Source: Porodaedalea pini (taxonomy: Eukaryota > Basidiomycota > Agaricomycetes > Hymenochaetales > Hymenochaetaceae). Taken from it: 64,000 bases of DNA. Each line of letters begins with the position of its first letter. The first letter of the stretch is position 1. The translations under genes were made by a program, and so were the position numbers. The notes below the pieces were generated by a model. The model had not been told where the DNA came from, searched no databases, and was given only the letters and a program-made list of their open reading frames with translations. Location of the stretch: the NCBI GenBank assembly GCA_002794775.1, contig NBAY01000016.1:496001-560000 (forward strand), given 5' to 3'. This document shows, in pieces, positions 23,028-35,144 of this stretch.

Positions 23028-24834
23028 TTACTTCTTCTTCGAGGCCTTCTCCGCAGCCTTCGTCACTGGAAGTGATAGTTATCCAGTCAGACAGAAAACA
23101 TGAACAAGATGAACATAGCTGCTTACCTTTGCCAGCGGACTTGTCAGTCTTCTCGACGGACTTGATGACACCGACAGCAACCGTCTGCCTCATGTCACGA
23201 ACAGCGAAACGACCAAGCGGGGGGTACTCGTTGTACGACTCAACGCACATTGGCTTCGACGGGACAAGCTTGGCGATACAGGCATCACCCGACTTGACGA
23301 ACTTCGGCGACGCCTCCATGGTCTTACCGGTACGACGGTCAATCTTCTCGATCAGCTCGGCAAACTTGCAGGCGATGTGGGCAGTGTGACAGTCGAGAAC
23401 GGGTGCGTAGCCAGCACTGATCTGACCTGGGTGGTTGAGAATGATGACCTGAGCGTTGAAGGATGCGGCCTCCTTGGCGGGGTCGTTCTTGGAGTCCGAG
23501 GCGACGTTACCACGGCGAATTTCCTTGACTGACACGTTCCTAGAAAATATGGAGTTAATGAGAGCATACATTGCCCAATGACACATATACTCACTTAACG
23601 TTGAAGCCGACGTTGTCACCCGGGACACCTTGTGCAAGCTGTTCGTGGTGCATCTCCACCGACTTGACTTCAGTGGTGACGTTTGAGGGAGCGAAGGTGA
23701 CGACCATGCCGGCCTTGATAATACCAGTCTCAACACGACCGACGGGGACCGTGCCGATACCACCAATTTTGTACACATCCTGAAGGGGAAGACGGAGGGG
23801 CTTGTTCTCGGGACGAACTGGGGGCTCGATGGCGTCGATGGCGTCGAGGAGAGTCTTGCCTTTGACGACACCAGCCTTCGTCTCCTTTGTCCAGCCCTTG
23901 TACCACGTCATGCTGCAGGCACAGGCGAAATTAGAGCGGATAACAAATATAATAGAAAATTAACTTACTTGGGGGATTCCTCCAACATGTTATCACCATG
24001 CCAGCCAGAGATCGGGACGAAAGCAACAGCCTTAGGGTTGTAGCCGACCTTCTTAATGAAGTTGGACGTCTCTTTGACAATTTCATTGAAACGATCCTCG
24101 GACCACTGAGATTTAAGTAAGTAATAGGGAAAAAAAAGAACAAAATACGACCAATAGTGCAGGCGAACCTTGGTGGTGTCCATTTTGTTGACAGCGACGA
24201 TCAGCTGACGAACGCCAAGGGTGAACGCAAGGAGAGCATGCTCGCGGGTCTGGCCGTCCTTCGAGATACCAGCCTCGAACTCACCAGTACCGGCGGCGAT
24301 GATGAGGATGGCACAATCTGCTTGAGAGGTACCTGTGATCATGTTTTTGATGAAGTCACGGTGACCAGGGGCATCGATGACCTGCAAGCGCAGAATTAAC
24401 ATCGACTGAGCAGGACATATAAACACATATACGACTTACGGTGACCATATACCTCGGGGTCTCGAACTTCCAGAGTGCGATATCGATGGTGATACCACGC
24501 TCACGTTCAGCCTTGAGCTTGTCAAGCACCCACGCTGACAGCACATATTGGGTTAGTGGGTGATCGATGCAACGAAGATTTCTTTTTCCTCTTCGCTCAC
24601 CATACTTAAAGGAACCCTTGCCGAGCTCAGCAGCCTCCTTCTCGAACTTCTCGATGGTACGTTTGTCGATACCACCACATTTGTAGATCAAGTGACCAGT
24701 AGTGGTCGACTTGCCAGAATCGACGTGTCCGATGACTGGTTATATGCGCGACCGATGAGCGATCTGCGACCATCAGTAAAATCGATGAGCATGTACTTAC
24801 CGACAACGTTAACGTGGGTCTTCTCCTTTCCCAT
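23028..24834 (-). CDS. TEF1: Translation elongation factor 1-alpha
   Basis: GTPase that delivers aminoacyl-tRNA to the ribosome. It starts [22 protein letters not shown] (P-loop). It carries [31 protein letters not shown] (G3), VNKMDTT (NKxD), [10 protein letters not shown] and the domain III block [17 protein letters not shown], and it ends in the lysine-rich [11 protein letters not shown]. Seven introns lie inside the coding sequence. A further 5'-UTR intron is suggested by CTGCAG close to the ATG and a GTGAGT near 25014. Confidence 0.97.
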
Positions 24835-25675
24835 TTTATGATTTTCTGCAGGTAGGAACGTCAGTAAGAGATTCGGAAGACGAAACGGAGGCAGAGGAAG
24901 CAGTCTTCGACAACCAGAAACCAATTATTAAGGCGCATATATGCGGTCCAACAAGCGCAGAACAACAGGGGTGTAGGTATATGCATCGAATGAAACACTA
25001 CTCACTTGTTACAAAGAAAGAAAGAGAGGTACAAGGAGATGGTAGTGGAAACTAGGAGAGAGGCAGGACGTTTGATGAGGGCGAAGGGCACTTATAAGTT
25101 TGGATGCGGAGTTTGAAAATTTTGCCGTGCGAAACTCTTACTGATCTTATTGCAACTGTGCATTTGCTCGGATGTCTAATCGGAGCTCACCCAAAGGGCA
25201 GAAAATGAGATCGTGATATAAAGACACTGCAATTACTTATACATCGATCTGTCAGTTTAATTCTACAGTGGCTTATTCGACACTTTTAACTGTCTTAAAA
25301 GAGAGAGAGGAAGAGTAGCAATGGATGGACCCAGGAAATAAGGATTACATGTGATGTGGTGCGCTGTGGAGACAGAGAAAAGCATAATATAAAATGCAGT
25401 CGAAATCGATGAAATGAGGGAAGGCCTCGTGATGAAGAGGGAAACGAGCGATAAAGCGGAAGCGCATCGCGGATTGTAATTATTGAAGGTTGAAGAAGCA
25501 GAGATGCGCAGATAGAGACCACCTGAGCAAGTGCCATGCTTCGTCCGCAAGGCATTCCAAGAATGTATCATCGGTCCATGAAAGATAAAGCCGTTCTGGT
25601 CGGCATTGGATCGCAACGTTCATCCTGAGGCGCAGCTCTCTTGACGCAAAAAGGTTGAATCGCAAGTAGAGTATC
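24835..25675. promoter_or_regulatory. TEF1 promoter and leader; 3' region of the kinase gene
   Basis: Read toward TEF1, a TTATAAG lies near 25090-25096. A probable leader intron runs from about 25014 to 24848. The rest is AT-rich flanking sequence, and no gene is recognised. Confidence 0.45.
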
Positions 25676-27831
25676 CTAGGTCTCCATTCCCCATCCCTTG
25701 CCTCCACTCAGAAACTTGGATTCAAGGATTTTCTCGAAAGTTGGACGTGCAGCGAGGTCGATCCGAAGACATGCACGGACAAGCGCTGCTGCATCACCAA
25801 GTGCACCACCACCATCGGCTTCCTCTCCGTCGTCTTCTTTACCATCACCGCAACGTTCGTCCAAAGCGATAGACGCATTGCAAAATGGTGACTCCAAGCC
25901 TTCTTGAGCTTCAGCAGCAGTGTTGAATGGGCACTCGCCAATGAGAAGAACGAAAGCGACTACTCCGAATGCCCATACGTCTTGCTCCTTTCCGTGATAC
26001 CTCTCTCCCCTCAGGATTTCCGGCCCAGCGTAATCAAGTCTAGACGGAGGCTAGCTAAGTGCAATTCATTTGAAGCTATAACGTAGTTACTTACGTGCCG
26101 CTGAAGGTGTCCCAGCCATTTTTTTTTACAATACCAGAGCTCCCAAAGTCTATGAGAATACAGCTTCCAGGCTTTCGCCCGAGAACGACATTCTCGTCTT
26201 TGACGTCGCGATGAACTATGTGTACAGTTCGTAAATACGATTAATACAGGAATCAAGTAGGCGCACTGACCAATCCCTTTCGCATGTAAGAAAGCTAGAG
26301 CATCTGCTATCTGACCAATATAGCTTCGGATCAAATTGGGCGGTAGTCCTTGCGGATATGTTTCAACGAGGTCGAAGAGATCTGAAGGAGGTGATGCTCC
26401 ATCTGGTCCTTTCTCCGGGGTCGTAGATGGCATGACAAGATAATAGAAGTGATTGTCTTCAAAAAAATCGAGAAGCTGGCATATATTCGGATGGCCTTTG
26501 ACGACTTTACCCTCTATCCAAGGATCCACATCTTCCTGAGATGCGGAGTACATCCGCGATGGATCCCAAGGTCGTTTCGGTGGCAATACGTATGAAGCCG
26601 AAGATATTGAAGACATGACATAGATCTCTATGGGAATAGTGCCAAACTTTGGATGCTTCTTCCAACAGTCTGCTAAAATGCGTGACTTTATAATTTGCTT
26701 GATGATGAGCGGGGGCTGAAGCAAAATCAAACGGTGAACACATCGAACAAGACAAGCTAATATGTAATGTCTCACCCCCATCGTCCCATCTAAATTCATT
26801 TCTCTAGCACGCTTCACAAGTCCGTAAGCGCCCCGACCGATCTCTCCTTCGATGACAAATTCAGAGATGCTTCTGCCTCCAAGAAAAGACTCCTTCTCTG
26901 TCGCAGGTGTAGGCGCTGCTGTCGAAGTTGCACTCAGCAAGCTAGACGTACTACCGATCCGCTGAAGTCTTGGTGCTGGGGAGTCCTGATCAGATGGTGG
27001 CTCTATGGAGACCATGGAGAGGCGGCCAGCGGTGAGTGACACACGTTGCTGCGACGAACGGCGCCGTGGCCTCGGCACAGATGACGAACGTGCCAAGTGC
27101 GTACGCGAGCTTCCTGCTTCTCCCGTGAGATTCGGTGAAAGACTTTCGGGTGTTGACCATAGCGAGTTGAGAGAGACAGCTGACGAGGAGAGAGGCGATC
27201 GTGAAAGCAGAGATTCTGTCGAGTCGGGCTCAGCTGTAAATGCGTCAGAGTAAAGTGGCTCGACATTGCGACTGGATACAAAACTGAGAGGACGGCTCGG
27301 AGCGCTAGGATTCACAACAGGAGACTCGCTCGCGACCTTTCTTTCAAACGAGTGCGTTCCTTTGGGAGATTCGGGTTCGATGAAGCTACCGCTGGACGAG
27401 ATGGGCCGGTCATCATCATGCCGACGGTCATCTGAGTGTTCGCTATCCCTGTCCTTCGCGCTCCAGCTGTAGCCACCACCGATGGAAGTGACTCCCCAGC
27501 TGTTGCCAACGCTGGCCGTTCGATGAAGCCTGGCCCTCAGATCGGAAGGCGGTAACCAGTCAGAGTCGTCGTCGAATGTAAGGTCAATGGGTGGGGCGGC
27601 AAGCATCGAGCTGCGCAGAACGAGCAAGTTGTCGAAGACAGGATGGTCCAGCAGAATGCGTGGATTCCTCTGGCTTGGAGATGGCCTGAGAGTATAAGAG
27701 AGCGCAGAGTCCGCAGACCGTCTTCGTTTGCGCATGGCAGCTGACTCTGCTGCTGTGAGGCTGAGCGTGAGAACATTCCCGCCGAGCACGTGGTCGGCGT
27801 GCCGAGGGGCGTTGATCTCGTTCGTGGTCAT
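25676..27831 (-). CDS. Serine/threonine protein kinase, PAS-kinase-like catalytic domain
   Basis: The first 280 or so residues are Ser-rich and probably disordered. The kinase domain follows: glycine loop [12 protein letters not shown], Lys in LIIKQIIK, catalytic loop [15 protein letters not shown] in [14 protein letters not shown], and GPEILRG. It ends near [18 protein letters not shown]. The HRDxKDEN and IDFGS pattern is typical of PAS kinase (Psk1/Psk2), which in yeast tunes sugar flux. I see no PAS domain here, so the assignment rests on the catalytic domain alone. Introns split the domain at several points. A Met ten codons upstream (27861) is an alternative start. Confidence 0.82.
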
Positions 27832-28146
27832 CTTATCCAAATATGCTCGACCGCTGTGCACACTGGCAGTTGTGGCGGGCGACGAAGACGCTGGAAGAGT
27901 GTCTCACTCTCAGTGACGAAGCAGGTCCGACAGCGGTATCGCACCCGATAAGGACGCCTTGGCTGCCTATTCCGCCCAATCATCTCGTTCGCGTATTCAA
28001 CTCTCGATTCGGTATCAGAATCACATTCAATATACATTTAGAACGTAACTTTCACCGCGCCTTCGGTCTTAGAGCGGTTTGCGCACAGCAACCGGCTTGT
28101 CATTCTCAGACCAATCCCAGCATACCAGTGCCCGTGACTCCGGCTC
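27832..28146. other. Intergenic between snurportin-1 and the kinase
   Basis: It holds the kinase promoter and the snurportin-1 3' end. No gene or clear motif is seen. Confidence 0.4.
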
Positions 28147-29897
28147 TCAGGCATCCATTTCTACTTCAACTGTACTGTTGTTATCTACTTCGGAGCTAGC
28201 CGTGCTTTTCCGGGCGATGAGTCGGCGGCGCACGAGTCTGAAGAAAGATGTTCCAAATTAGTCCATGCATATGTGCATCTAATTTGAGAATAGCGAGTGA
28301 CCCAGACCTTTCGAAAGTGTCCAAGGGGCTCTCCTTCATGCCTACTTGTGTCTGACTTCGTTTCTCGTGTCCTGTCACAGACCCTCCATCCATTTCCGCT
28401 TCGTCATGAATGGCATCTTCGAACGGCACACGTGGAACCCAGACGCTCAGGGGACTCTCACCGGTTTCGTATGCAGCCTCCCCAACATATAGTAGCAACC
28501 CGTCCGAAGAGATGGAAACTTCGACTTCTTGGATTTGATCAGCTGTCCAGAGACCGTTCGAAACGGGTTGTCCCGAAGGAAGATCCATTTCCATTTCTTC
28601 TTCGACCGAGAAACAACGCTTTGACGAAGACGCGTTAGAGAGAACAGGTAAGTTCAGCCGCATAACTCTGCCTTGGCGTGCTTTATCCAATAGTTTACTC
28701 AGTATCATCTCGAAAGACAATGGCGCAGCATATGGCACTGGAGCAAGTGTGGTAGGGTAAGGAAATCGGTAGTGTAGTTGAGAGTCTTGAGACGGAGACC
28801 TTGCATCCGTGAGAGACGACTTGTGTGGTGGAGGTGGAGGCCATATTGGTATTTCGGCTAATCGAGTATCCCGCCACCAAAATCTAGATTGAGAAATGCA
28901 AAGTTAGGCTCACTTTGGAATTGCAAGGAAGGTAAACGTCCGTCAGCTAACCGAAAGCTCGCCTCACACCCGGCGACATTCTGGCTTTTCCACCTCACCA
29001 CATCTAGAACGTGAAGTATTCCATTTGCCCGCCAGTTTTCGTCCAGGATGCAATCAAGTATTGTATTTGGCGGCAAGGGCGAAGGGAAGGGACGAATAAT
29101 GACTTTGCCAAGCAATCGTGAGCGTAGGATTGTATTTGGGACTGCAAAGCCAATTGCTCAACAACAAATATGATGCAGCAAAAGAGAGAGCACCTACCAA
29201 TACCGCTCACTCCAGCACTCTGCATTGTGACAGCAAGACAGCGTTTGCCAACTGGAATCGGCGCAAGTCCTACCCAAGACGTCTCCAGGTCGTCCGGCAA
29301 ACCATCGTGCAGCGGCGCCCCGCCAATATCAAATGACTTGGTCCATAGCGTATCCTCGCGCATCTCCAGGAGCTCCGCATACATGCACTTGTTCGCCCAT
29401 TTGCTTGGCTTCCTCTTGCCCTTCCCTTTATTTTTCCTCTTTGATTTGGACTTATTGCCGCTAACGTTTTTCTCCGAAAACGGTGAGGGAGATCGTGAAT
29501 CCGGAGGAGGATCCGTATCGCTAGACTGGAGCATGGCGGCGAATTGTGCGACTCCGTCCATTGATTTGCTCCGCTTGTCAGGGAGAACATCACCCTCATC
29601 GACTTCATCGTCAGAATCGTCTAAGTTGAGGAGTGAGAACTGATCAAGTTGACGGGATGCATCGACTTGTTGAGATCGTTTCTGAGGAAGCCTGCGTTAG
29701 TATACGCAGGTTGACGAAAAGCAGCCGAAGATGAGCATACTCGCTTTTGTTCTTCAAGGGCCTACAAAGCAAAGTTAGCCGCTAGCACTGATACGGAGTC
29801 AATTTAAAGATACCTGAGTTCGCCTTGCCTCTTGAGATCGTTTTGAATCGGCTGGTGGGGTCTTGAAATGCCTGCGGCGTTCAGCAGCCTTGTCCAT
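28147..29897 (-). CDS. Snurportin-1-like m3G-cap nuclear import adaptor
   Basis: Snurportin-1 binds the trimethylguanosine cap of spliceosomal snRNPs and links them to importin-beta. The cap-binding domain is recognisable from KWANKCMYAELLEM, PIPVGKRCLAV, LRSRLLGKVIIRPFPSPLP, TILDCILDENW, ILHVLDVVRWKSQNVAGCEASF and FWWRDTRLAEI. The N-terminus MDKAAERRRHFKTP is basic, like an importin-beta-binding segment. A Lys/Arg run lies upstream of the cap domain. Six or so introns fit. The last joins ...DTFER to LVRRRLIARKSTAS and gives a stop at 28147. Confidence 0.85.
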
Positions 29898-30216
29898 GGA
29901 TGACAGGTGTAGAGACGCGTTGCGCGTACTTGTAGCGCCTCTGCCGTTTATGGAAGGCACTATTAGTCATCCATCTTGAGCGACTCCGAGATAGAATCGC
30001 ACAGTTCAGACCGTCAAGAGGCACGAAAGACAGTGAGTACCATTTTTATGCCAGCTAGCCTAACATCCATTCAGAATGGATGATGTCTATGTTGAAATCC
30101 TCTTGGGTTGGTTGTGGACAGTTGGATTGTGCAGGATTGGGATGGATGGATGGACAGACGGCAACTTGGATGGTCTTGGAACTCGGACTGACTTTCTCTC
30201 GTTACAGACAACCACC
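29898..30216. promoter_or_regulatory. Divergent promoter snurportin-1 / RPL32 with RPL32 leader intron
   Basis: A probable 5'-UTR intron of RPL32 runs from GTGAGT near 30034 to the TTACAG just before ACAACCACCATGG, about 170 nt and longer than the coding introns. The promoters of both genes lie to its left. Confidence 0.5.
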
Positions 30217-30847
30217 ATGGTCTCCTCAATTCCCATTGTCAAGAAGCGCACCAAACACTTCAAGTACGTTTGTTCCTCATTTCATGTGTCTTGTCCTTCG
30301 TTCTGTGCTCATTCACGTTTCCGTGCGCCCTTAGGCGCCATCAATCGGACCGCTACAAGTCGGTGAAGGAGTCATGGCGGAAGCCGAAGGGTATCGATAA
30401 CAGGGTGCGCCGGAGGTTCAAGGGCCAGATTGCCATGCCCAAGGTGTGTATGCATGTCTCCGTTCGCAGCAAAATCTTTTGTTGACAGTTTGGACTGTAT
30501 AGATCGGCTACGGCAGCAACAAGAAGGTTAGAGAATGTTATGTTGAGTCTCACTCGTTCATTCTTACGAAAAGCTTTCAGACTCGTCACCTTCTACCGAA
30601 CGGCCTCAAAAAATTCCTTGTCTCGAACGTGCGGGAAGTTGACATCCTCCTCATGCACAACAAGAGTTTCGCTGCGGAGATCGCGCACAACGTCAGCAGT
30701 CGCAACCGGATCGTCATCCTGGAGAGGTGAGCTTTGTCGTCTCTTCCTATAGCATCTCATTTCTCAGTGCGTCTGCACTCTTACAGGGCCAAAGCTCTCG
30801 GCGTGAAGGTGACGAACCCCGCTGCCCGTCTGCGCTCGGAGGAGTAA
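30217..30847 (+). CDS. RPL32: Large ribosomal subunit protein eL32
   Basis: 60S ribosomal protein. [74 protein letters not shown] and [17 protein letters not shown] are all diagnostic. Five exons are joined by short GT-AG introns, among them a 24-nt exon coding IGYGSNKK. The stop is TAA at 30845. The ATG sits in the context ACCACCATGG. Confidence 0.96.
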
Positions 30848-31073
30848 GCTGCCTGTTGTCGTTTACGGTTCTTTGCTGTTCCTTTTCCTTGTATCCACCA
30901 TATGCACAAAACATGCAATATGCAATTTCCATGCTTTAGGTCCGATTGTTTAAGTTGCACGCAAGCTTTCATATAACATTCTTGCTCGGCTATCCCCGAC
31001 TACTGTCCCAATAATGGCAATTGGCTTGATACTTGATCCCTTCTTTCGCTACAACTCAGCAATCTAGTGTGCA

Positions 31074-32499
31074 ATGTCAATCAGGTAGATTCTACTGAGT
31101 CCAAAAGAGAGCTAATTATAATGGAACGTACGCGTTAGACAAGCATCGCATGCCGGTTCTTGGTACACAGATCGAGGTATGATGCGTTGAAGCATTATCA
31201 TCGCGAAAAGACTCATAACCCTGATGCTCGTCTCCAAGCCAAACATCTGAATGACGAGCTCTCTGCATGGCTTGATGGTGCGCAACCCGGTGCGGAGGAC
31301 GGCCTTACATTCCCCGTCAAGGGCTGCAAGGCAATCATAGCACCGTGAGTTTATTCTGATCGTTCACCATCTCCTGAATTCTCGGATCGAGTAAACATAC
31401 ATTACTAATGGTTGGAATTAGACATGCAGGTTATTCGTATTCCGGACCTGCCGCAGCATGGGCATATAAGAGCATCGACACAATGGGCATGTAAGTCCTG
31501 ACTTTCTAGAGTCATATACGCACGCCCTCATATGTTGTAGCAAACGGGTCTTTATCTTGGGACCTTCGCATCATGTTTATTTGGACGGCTGTGCGCTTTC
31601 GCGTTGTCAAGAATATGCCACTCCGATTGGAAATCTGCCTCTAGACCTAGAAAGTACGGCTTCAAGTATGTTTCGTGCTGTTTCAGCTGATTAAGAGCCT
31701 CTAGCAATCGAAGAGCTCCGAAATACCAGCTCTTTCAAAGACATGGGCCTCGAAACTGATGAAGATGAGCACAGCATCGAGATGCATCTTCCTTACGTGC
31801 GAAAAGTCTTTGAAGGGTAACTACTGCCTTTTATCATCGTCAAAGGACGCCTTTATACTTTGCTTTAGGATGGACATTCGGATTGTTCCCATTCTTGTGG
31901 GAGCAATCAATAAGGAGAGCGAAAAGACCTTTGGACAGCTTCTTGCTCCCTATCTGGCTCGAGAGGATACGTTCTGCGTTGTCTCCAGTGACTTTTGTCA
32001 TTGGTAAAGTTTTCTCATATTGCTGCGTTGCTACATATTCTGACCCCTATATACCGACAGGGGCACACGCTTCCAATATACCTTTTACTACCCGTCTCCG
32101 CCTGACAACTCGAATACTATCGGAGAATCGGGTATTCGCCTCTCGCGATCGAATGCCTCCTCTTCACTCTCACATGATTTCGAAATCCATGCGTCTATCT
32201 CAGCGCTTGACCACCAGGCGATGGTCATTCTCACGTTGCCTCCATCTACTGGGAAACAGGCCCACGATGCTTTCGCGGCGTACCTCACTCGGACCAAGAA
32301 CACGATATGTGGGCGTCATCCGATCGGCGTGCTGCTCGGCGCTCTGGCTGTGCTGGAGAGTGACAGTGATGGGAGCGTAAGCGCCGACGGCAGTCCGCGA
32401 AATGCGACAGTAAAGTGGGTAAGATATGAGCAGAGTAGCAAGTGTCGCAACATTGGTGACTCGAGCGTAAGCTATGCGAGCGCATATGTCGTTTTCTAG
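31074..32499 (+). CDS. MEMO1: MEMO1 / Mho1 family protein
   Basis: A widely conserved family related to class III extradiol dioxygenases. Recent literature describes copper/iron binding for human MEMO1. The first exon is only 11 nt (MSI plus two bases) before a 54-nt intron (31085-31138), and gives [16 protein letters not shown]. Later motifs are [73 protein letters not shown] and [12 protein letters not shown], with the family's His residues (HAGY, GPSHH, DFCHWG). It ends ASAYVVF at TAG 32497. Confidence 0.92.
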
Positions 32500-33020
32500 A
32501 CCGGATATTATCTCTCTCCATATACACCTTTCTGATACAAGGACCTTGGCAAATTAGCAGATGTACGTTCAATTGTATATTATACGAGTGTGTGCAAGAT
32601 GAAATGAGGCGCTTATTGTCATAATTATCACTGTGCCTTAGCATCACCTGCTCCGACGTCGCTTCGAGGAAGAGAACGAACAGTGTGGATATACCTTCGT
32701 TAATGAACTTGTGATAGTTACGTGCACATGCTCCAGCGGCTTTCTCGTCGTTGTGTTCTCAATGAAGCACATCCACGCAGGAGCCGGCCACTTGCATTTG
32801 CACGGAGGTCGCATTTTACGTCTATTTTCGGCAAGCTTGGATGTCGATCTTCTGTAGAACTTGCGACTCATGATGTTGATCTTGGCACTCCAACGAAACA
32901 GATGCCGAGTCAGCAATGATCCAACTTAAACTGAGCGCTACTCTTCAGTATAAAATAGCAACCATGGTACGCTGAAACCCACAGGTCAATTTCGCCTTCC
33001 AAGCAGAATTTCCTAGCAAA
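32500..33020. other. Intergenic, promoter of the GH5 gene
   Basis: This 521-bp region has no recognisable gene. A 90-codon minus frame at 32644-32916 shows no known motif. A TATA-like AGTATAAAATAG at about 32947 lies some 75 bp upstream of the GH5 start. Confidence 0.45.
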
Positions 33021-34642
33021 ATGAAGCTCGGACTCTCGTCTCTTCCTATTGCGCTTGCTTGTACCTTGAGCGTCGGGTACTTGGTCTCGGCAGCTAACTC
33101 CTTCGCGGGATCAAACCTGTATTATGCTGCTGGACTATCTGCGTCCGACAGGGAGACTCTCCTTCAGTAGGCATCAACTACACATCGTATACCTCTATAC
33201 AGACTGATTTTGGGGGTCAAGGGGCATGCAAGATGCGGGAATAAAAGTGCTCCGCGTCTGGCTTGATGGAGAATCCACAGCAACTACAAAGGTGTACATA
33301 AGTGACCGAGATGCAAACAATTTACTAACTATTAAATTTAAAGGGAACGACAATCACGGAATACCCATCGCTGGAGCCGAATGAAATCGGTGTATTTGAC
33401 GATACGGTACTAAACTTGCTCGATGACTTCATGCTCGACGCGCAGACGCATGAGATCAAGGTACATGTCCAGTGCTTGCACTTTTTTTACCCATGCTGAC
33501 CGCTCGAAGTTGATGATCAGCATGCACAGCTTCAATGCGCTTGAAGGAGGCGACGTGTACGGCGCCCTTTATGGCACTGGATTCTTCTACGAGTGGGAGA
33601 ATGCGACGTCGCAGTTCGACAATCGGCTGCGTCACGTCATGAATCATGTCCACACCACGCTCAATCAGCCATGGAAGGAGCTGTCGGGCTATATCTTTGC
33701 CTTCGAAGCAGAGAATGAGGCAATGATTGGCAAGGTTAGTCCATTGATCTCGTCTCAGTCCGTGTCGTTTGTCTCACAGGTTCCGTGCACAGGGCCAAAC
33801 ATACATCGAGGACCATCAAGCTTGGTAAGGGCATGCATTTTGGAGCGCACTTGACAAATGTCATTTACTTTACATACAGGCAATGCGACAGGGCCAATAC
33901 GATCAAAAGCGAGCTAGGAGACAACAGCGGGGTGCGTACCTTGCTTAAGGTACCGAAGTCGTCTAATCATTCTCCCGCAGATTCTCGTCACTACAGGCGG
34001 AGAATCTTTCCTCGATGAGTCAGTGCAGCCTGATTGGCTCACTTGCGACGCGCTTGACATCATTGCAATCCACGCCTATGGTGTCGGAGATTTCGACGCG
34101 TCCAAGATACAGGGCGTCGTTAGTCAAGCTCAAGCTGCGGGAAAGAAATTGATCTTCCAAGAGTGGTACGTGCTGTTCATACTACAATCTCCGGGCATGA
34201 GAAGATTACTCCTGCGCCCTTGAAGGGGAAGCTGTTACTATACTACAGAAAACAACAACTGCACAACTACAGCAAAAAACAACAAACTGCCACTAGCCGG
34301 AGATGTTGCTTGGGACACAGGAGCCAACTCTGAGAAACATCAGGCATACATTATTCAATGAACGTGGTGGGCAAAATACAAGTCAGATCATCTATCTGGC
34401 AAGCCGGGAGTATGCCTTGGGATGTAGTACTGGCAGGTGATTCCAAATGCTGATCCTCACGTATGTGCCGGCGACTTCTTGACCTTATACCGATGCGATA
34501 GCTAACAACCTCTTTGATGCAGTTCGGTAGTGATTATGAGATTGGATTGAACGTTGACCCGTCTTGGGACACGCTGAAGGCAGCATCGCTGGCGGCTTTG
34601 GCTGCTCCCGCGGCGTTTGATTACTCGGCGTTCTTGCTCTGA
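33021..34642 (+). pseudogene. Secreted glycoside hydrolase family 5-like gene, 3' part damaged or unusually spliced
   Basis: It starts with the signal peptide MKLGLSSLPIALACTLSVGYLVSA. Exons join to LLQGMQDAGIKVLRVWLDG, LMISMHSFNALEGG, a FAFEAENEAM segment carrying the likely acid/base Glu, ALDIIAIHAYGVGDFD and the nucleophile region KKLIFQEWGSCYYTTE. After SEKHQAYIIQ the frame meets TGA (34359-34361) and TAG (34425-34427), then resumes with YWQVIPNADPHFGSDYEIG and ends SAFLL at 34640. Around the second stop the motif AGSMPW appears in another frame, next to YWQ. That suggests small insertions in an ancestral AGxPWMYWQ-type block. An 84-nt GC-AG intron (34344-34427) would also skip both stops but delete that block. 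Confidence 0.6.
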
Positions 34643-35144
34643 GTACGTTCTGGAGGCTAGTAATATGCTAGCCTATTGTTGTGACATTCACCCATCGTCC
34701 ATATACCTATAGTCATGAATTTACTTGCTCCTCTCTGGCTGAGTTGTTTTGTTGCTATCTAACTCTTGTGATGCTTTCACTTCGTCTCGGATTTGATCAA
34801 TGTTACTCTCATATCTCTCATGCTGATGAAGAAACTTCTCGGAGGGGTTTCCTTACCCGTAGCTAACTCATCTTGGTAAGAACTCGGCGTAGATACTCTT
34901 GATCGAGATTGATGCAAGTCTCGCTAATCTATATTGAATCAACCGTAGTGGTATCTTAGTCTAAGTACGTTCATCATGCACGAGGAATCAATGTCCACTG
35001 TTAGTGTGCCTTACATTAGAGCTACAGTTGTGGTCACTCCATCCATGCTCGTTGTGGCCCTTCACATTCTAGAAGCCAGCTCTACTTCAGGGACTTGAGA
35101 TCCAACAGGGCTGTCTTCCTCGTGTTCCGCCGTAACTGATTCTC
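34643..35144. other. Convergent 3' region GH5-like / Tfc7-like
   Basis: This 502-bp region lies between two stop codons. No gene or repeat is recognised. Confidence 0.4.

Noticed and set aside
30076..30200. Possible C/D-box snoRNA in the RPL32 leader intron (ATGATG near 30079 and CTGA near 30189)
   Set aside because: The C box does not match RTGATGA fully, no terminal stem or C'/D' pair is visible, and such short motifs occur by chance.
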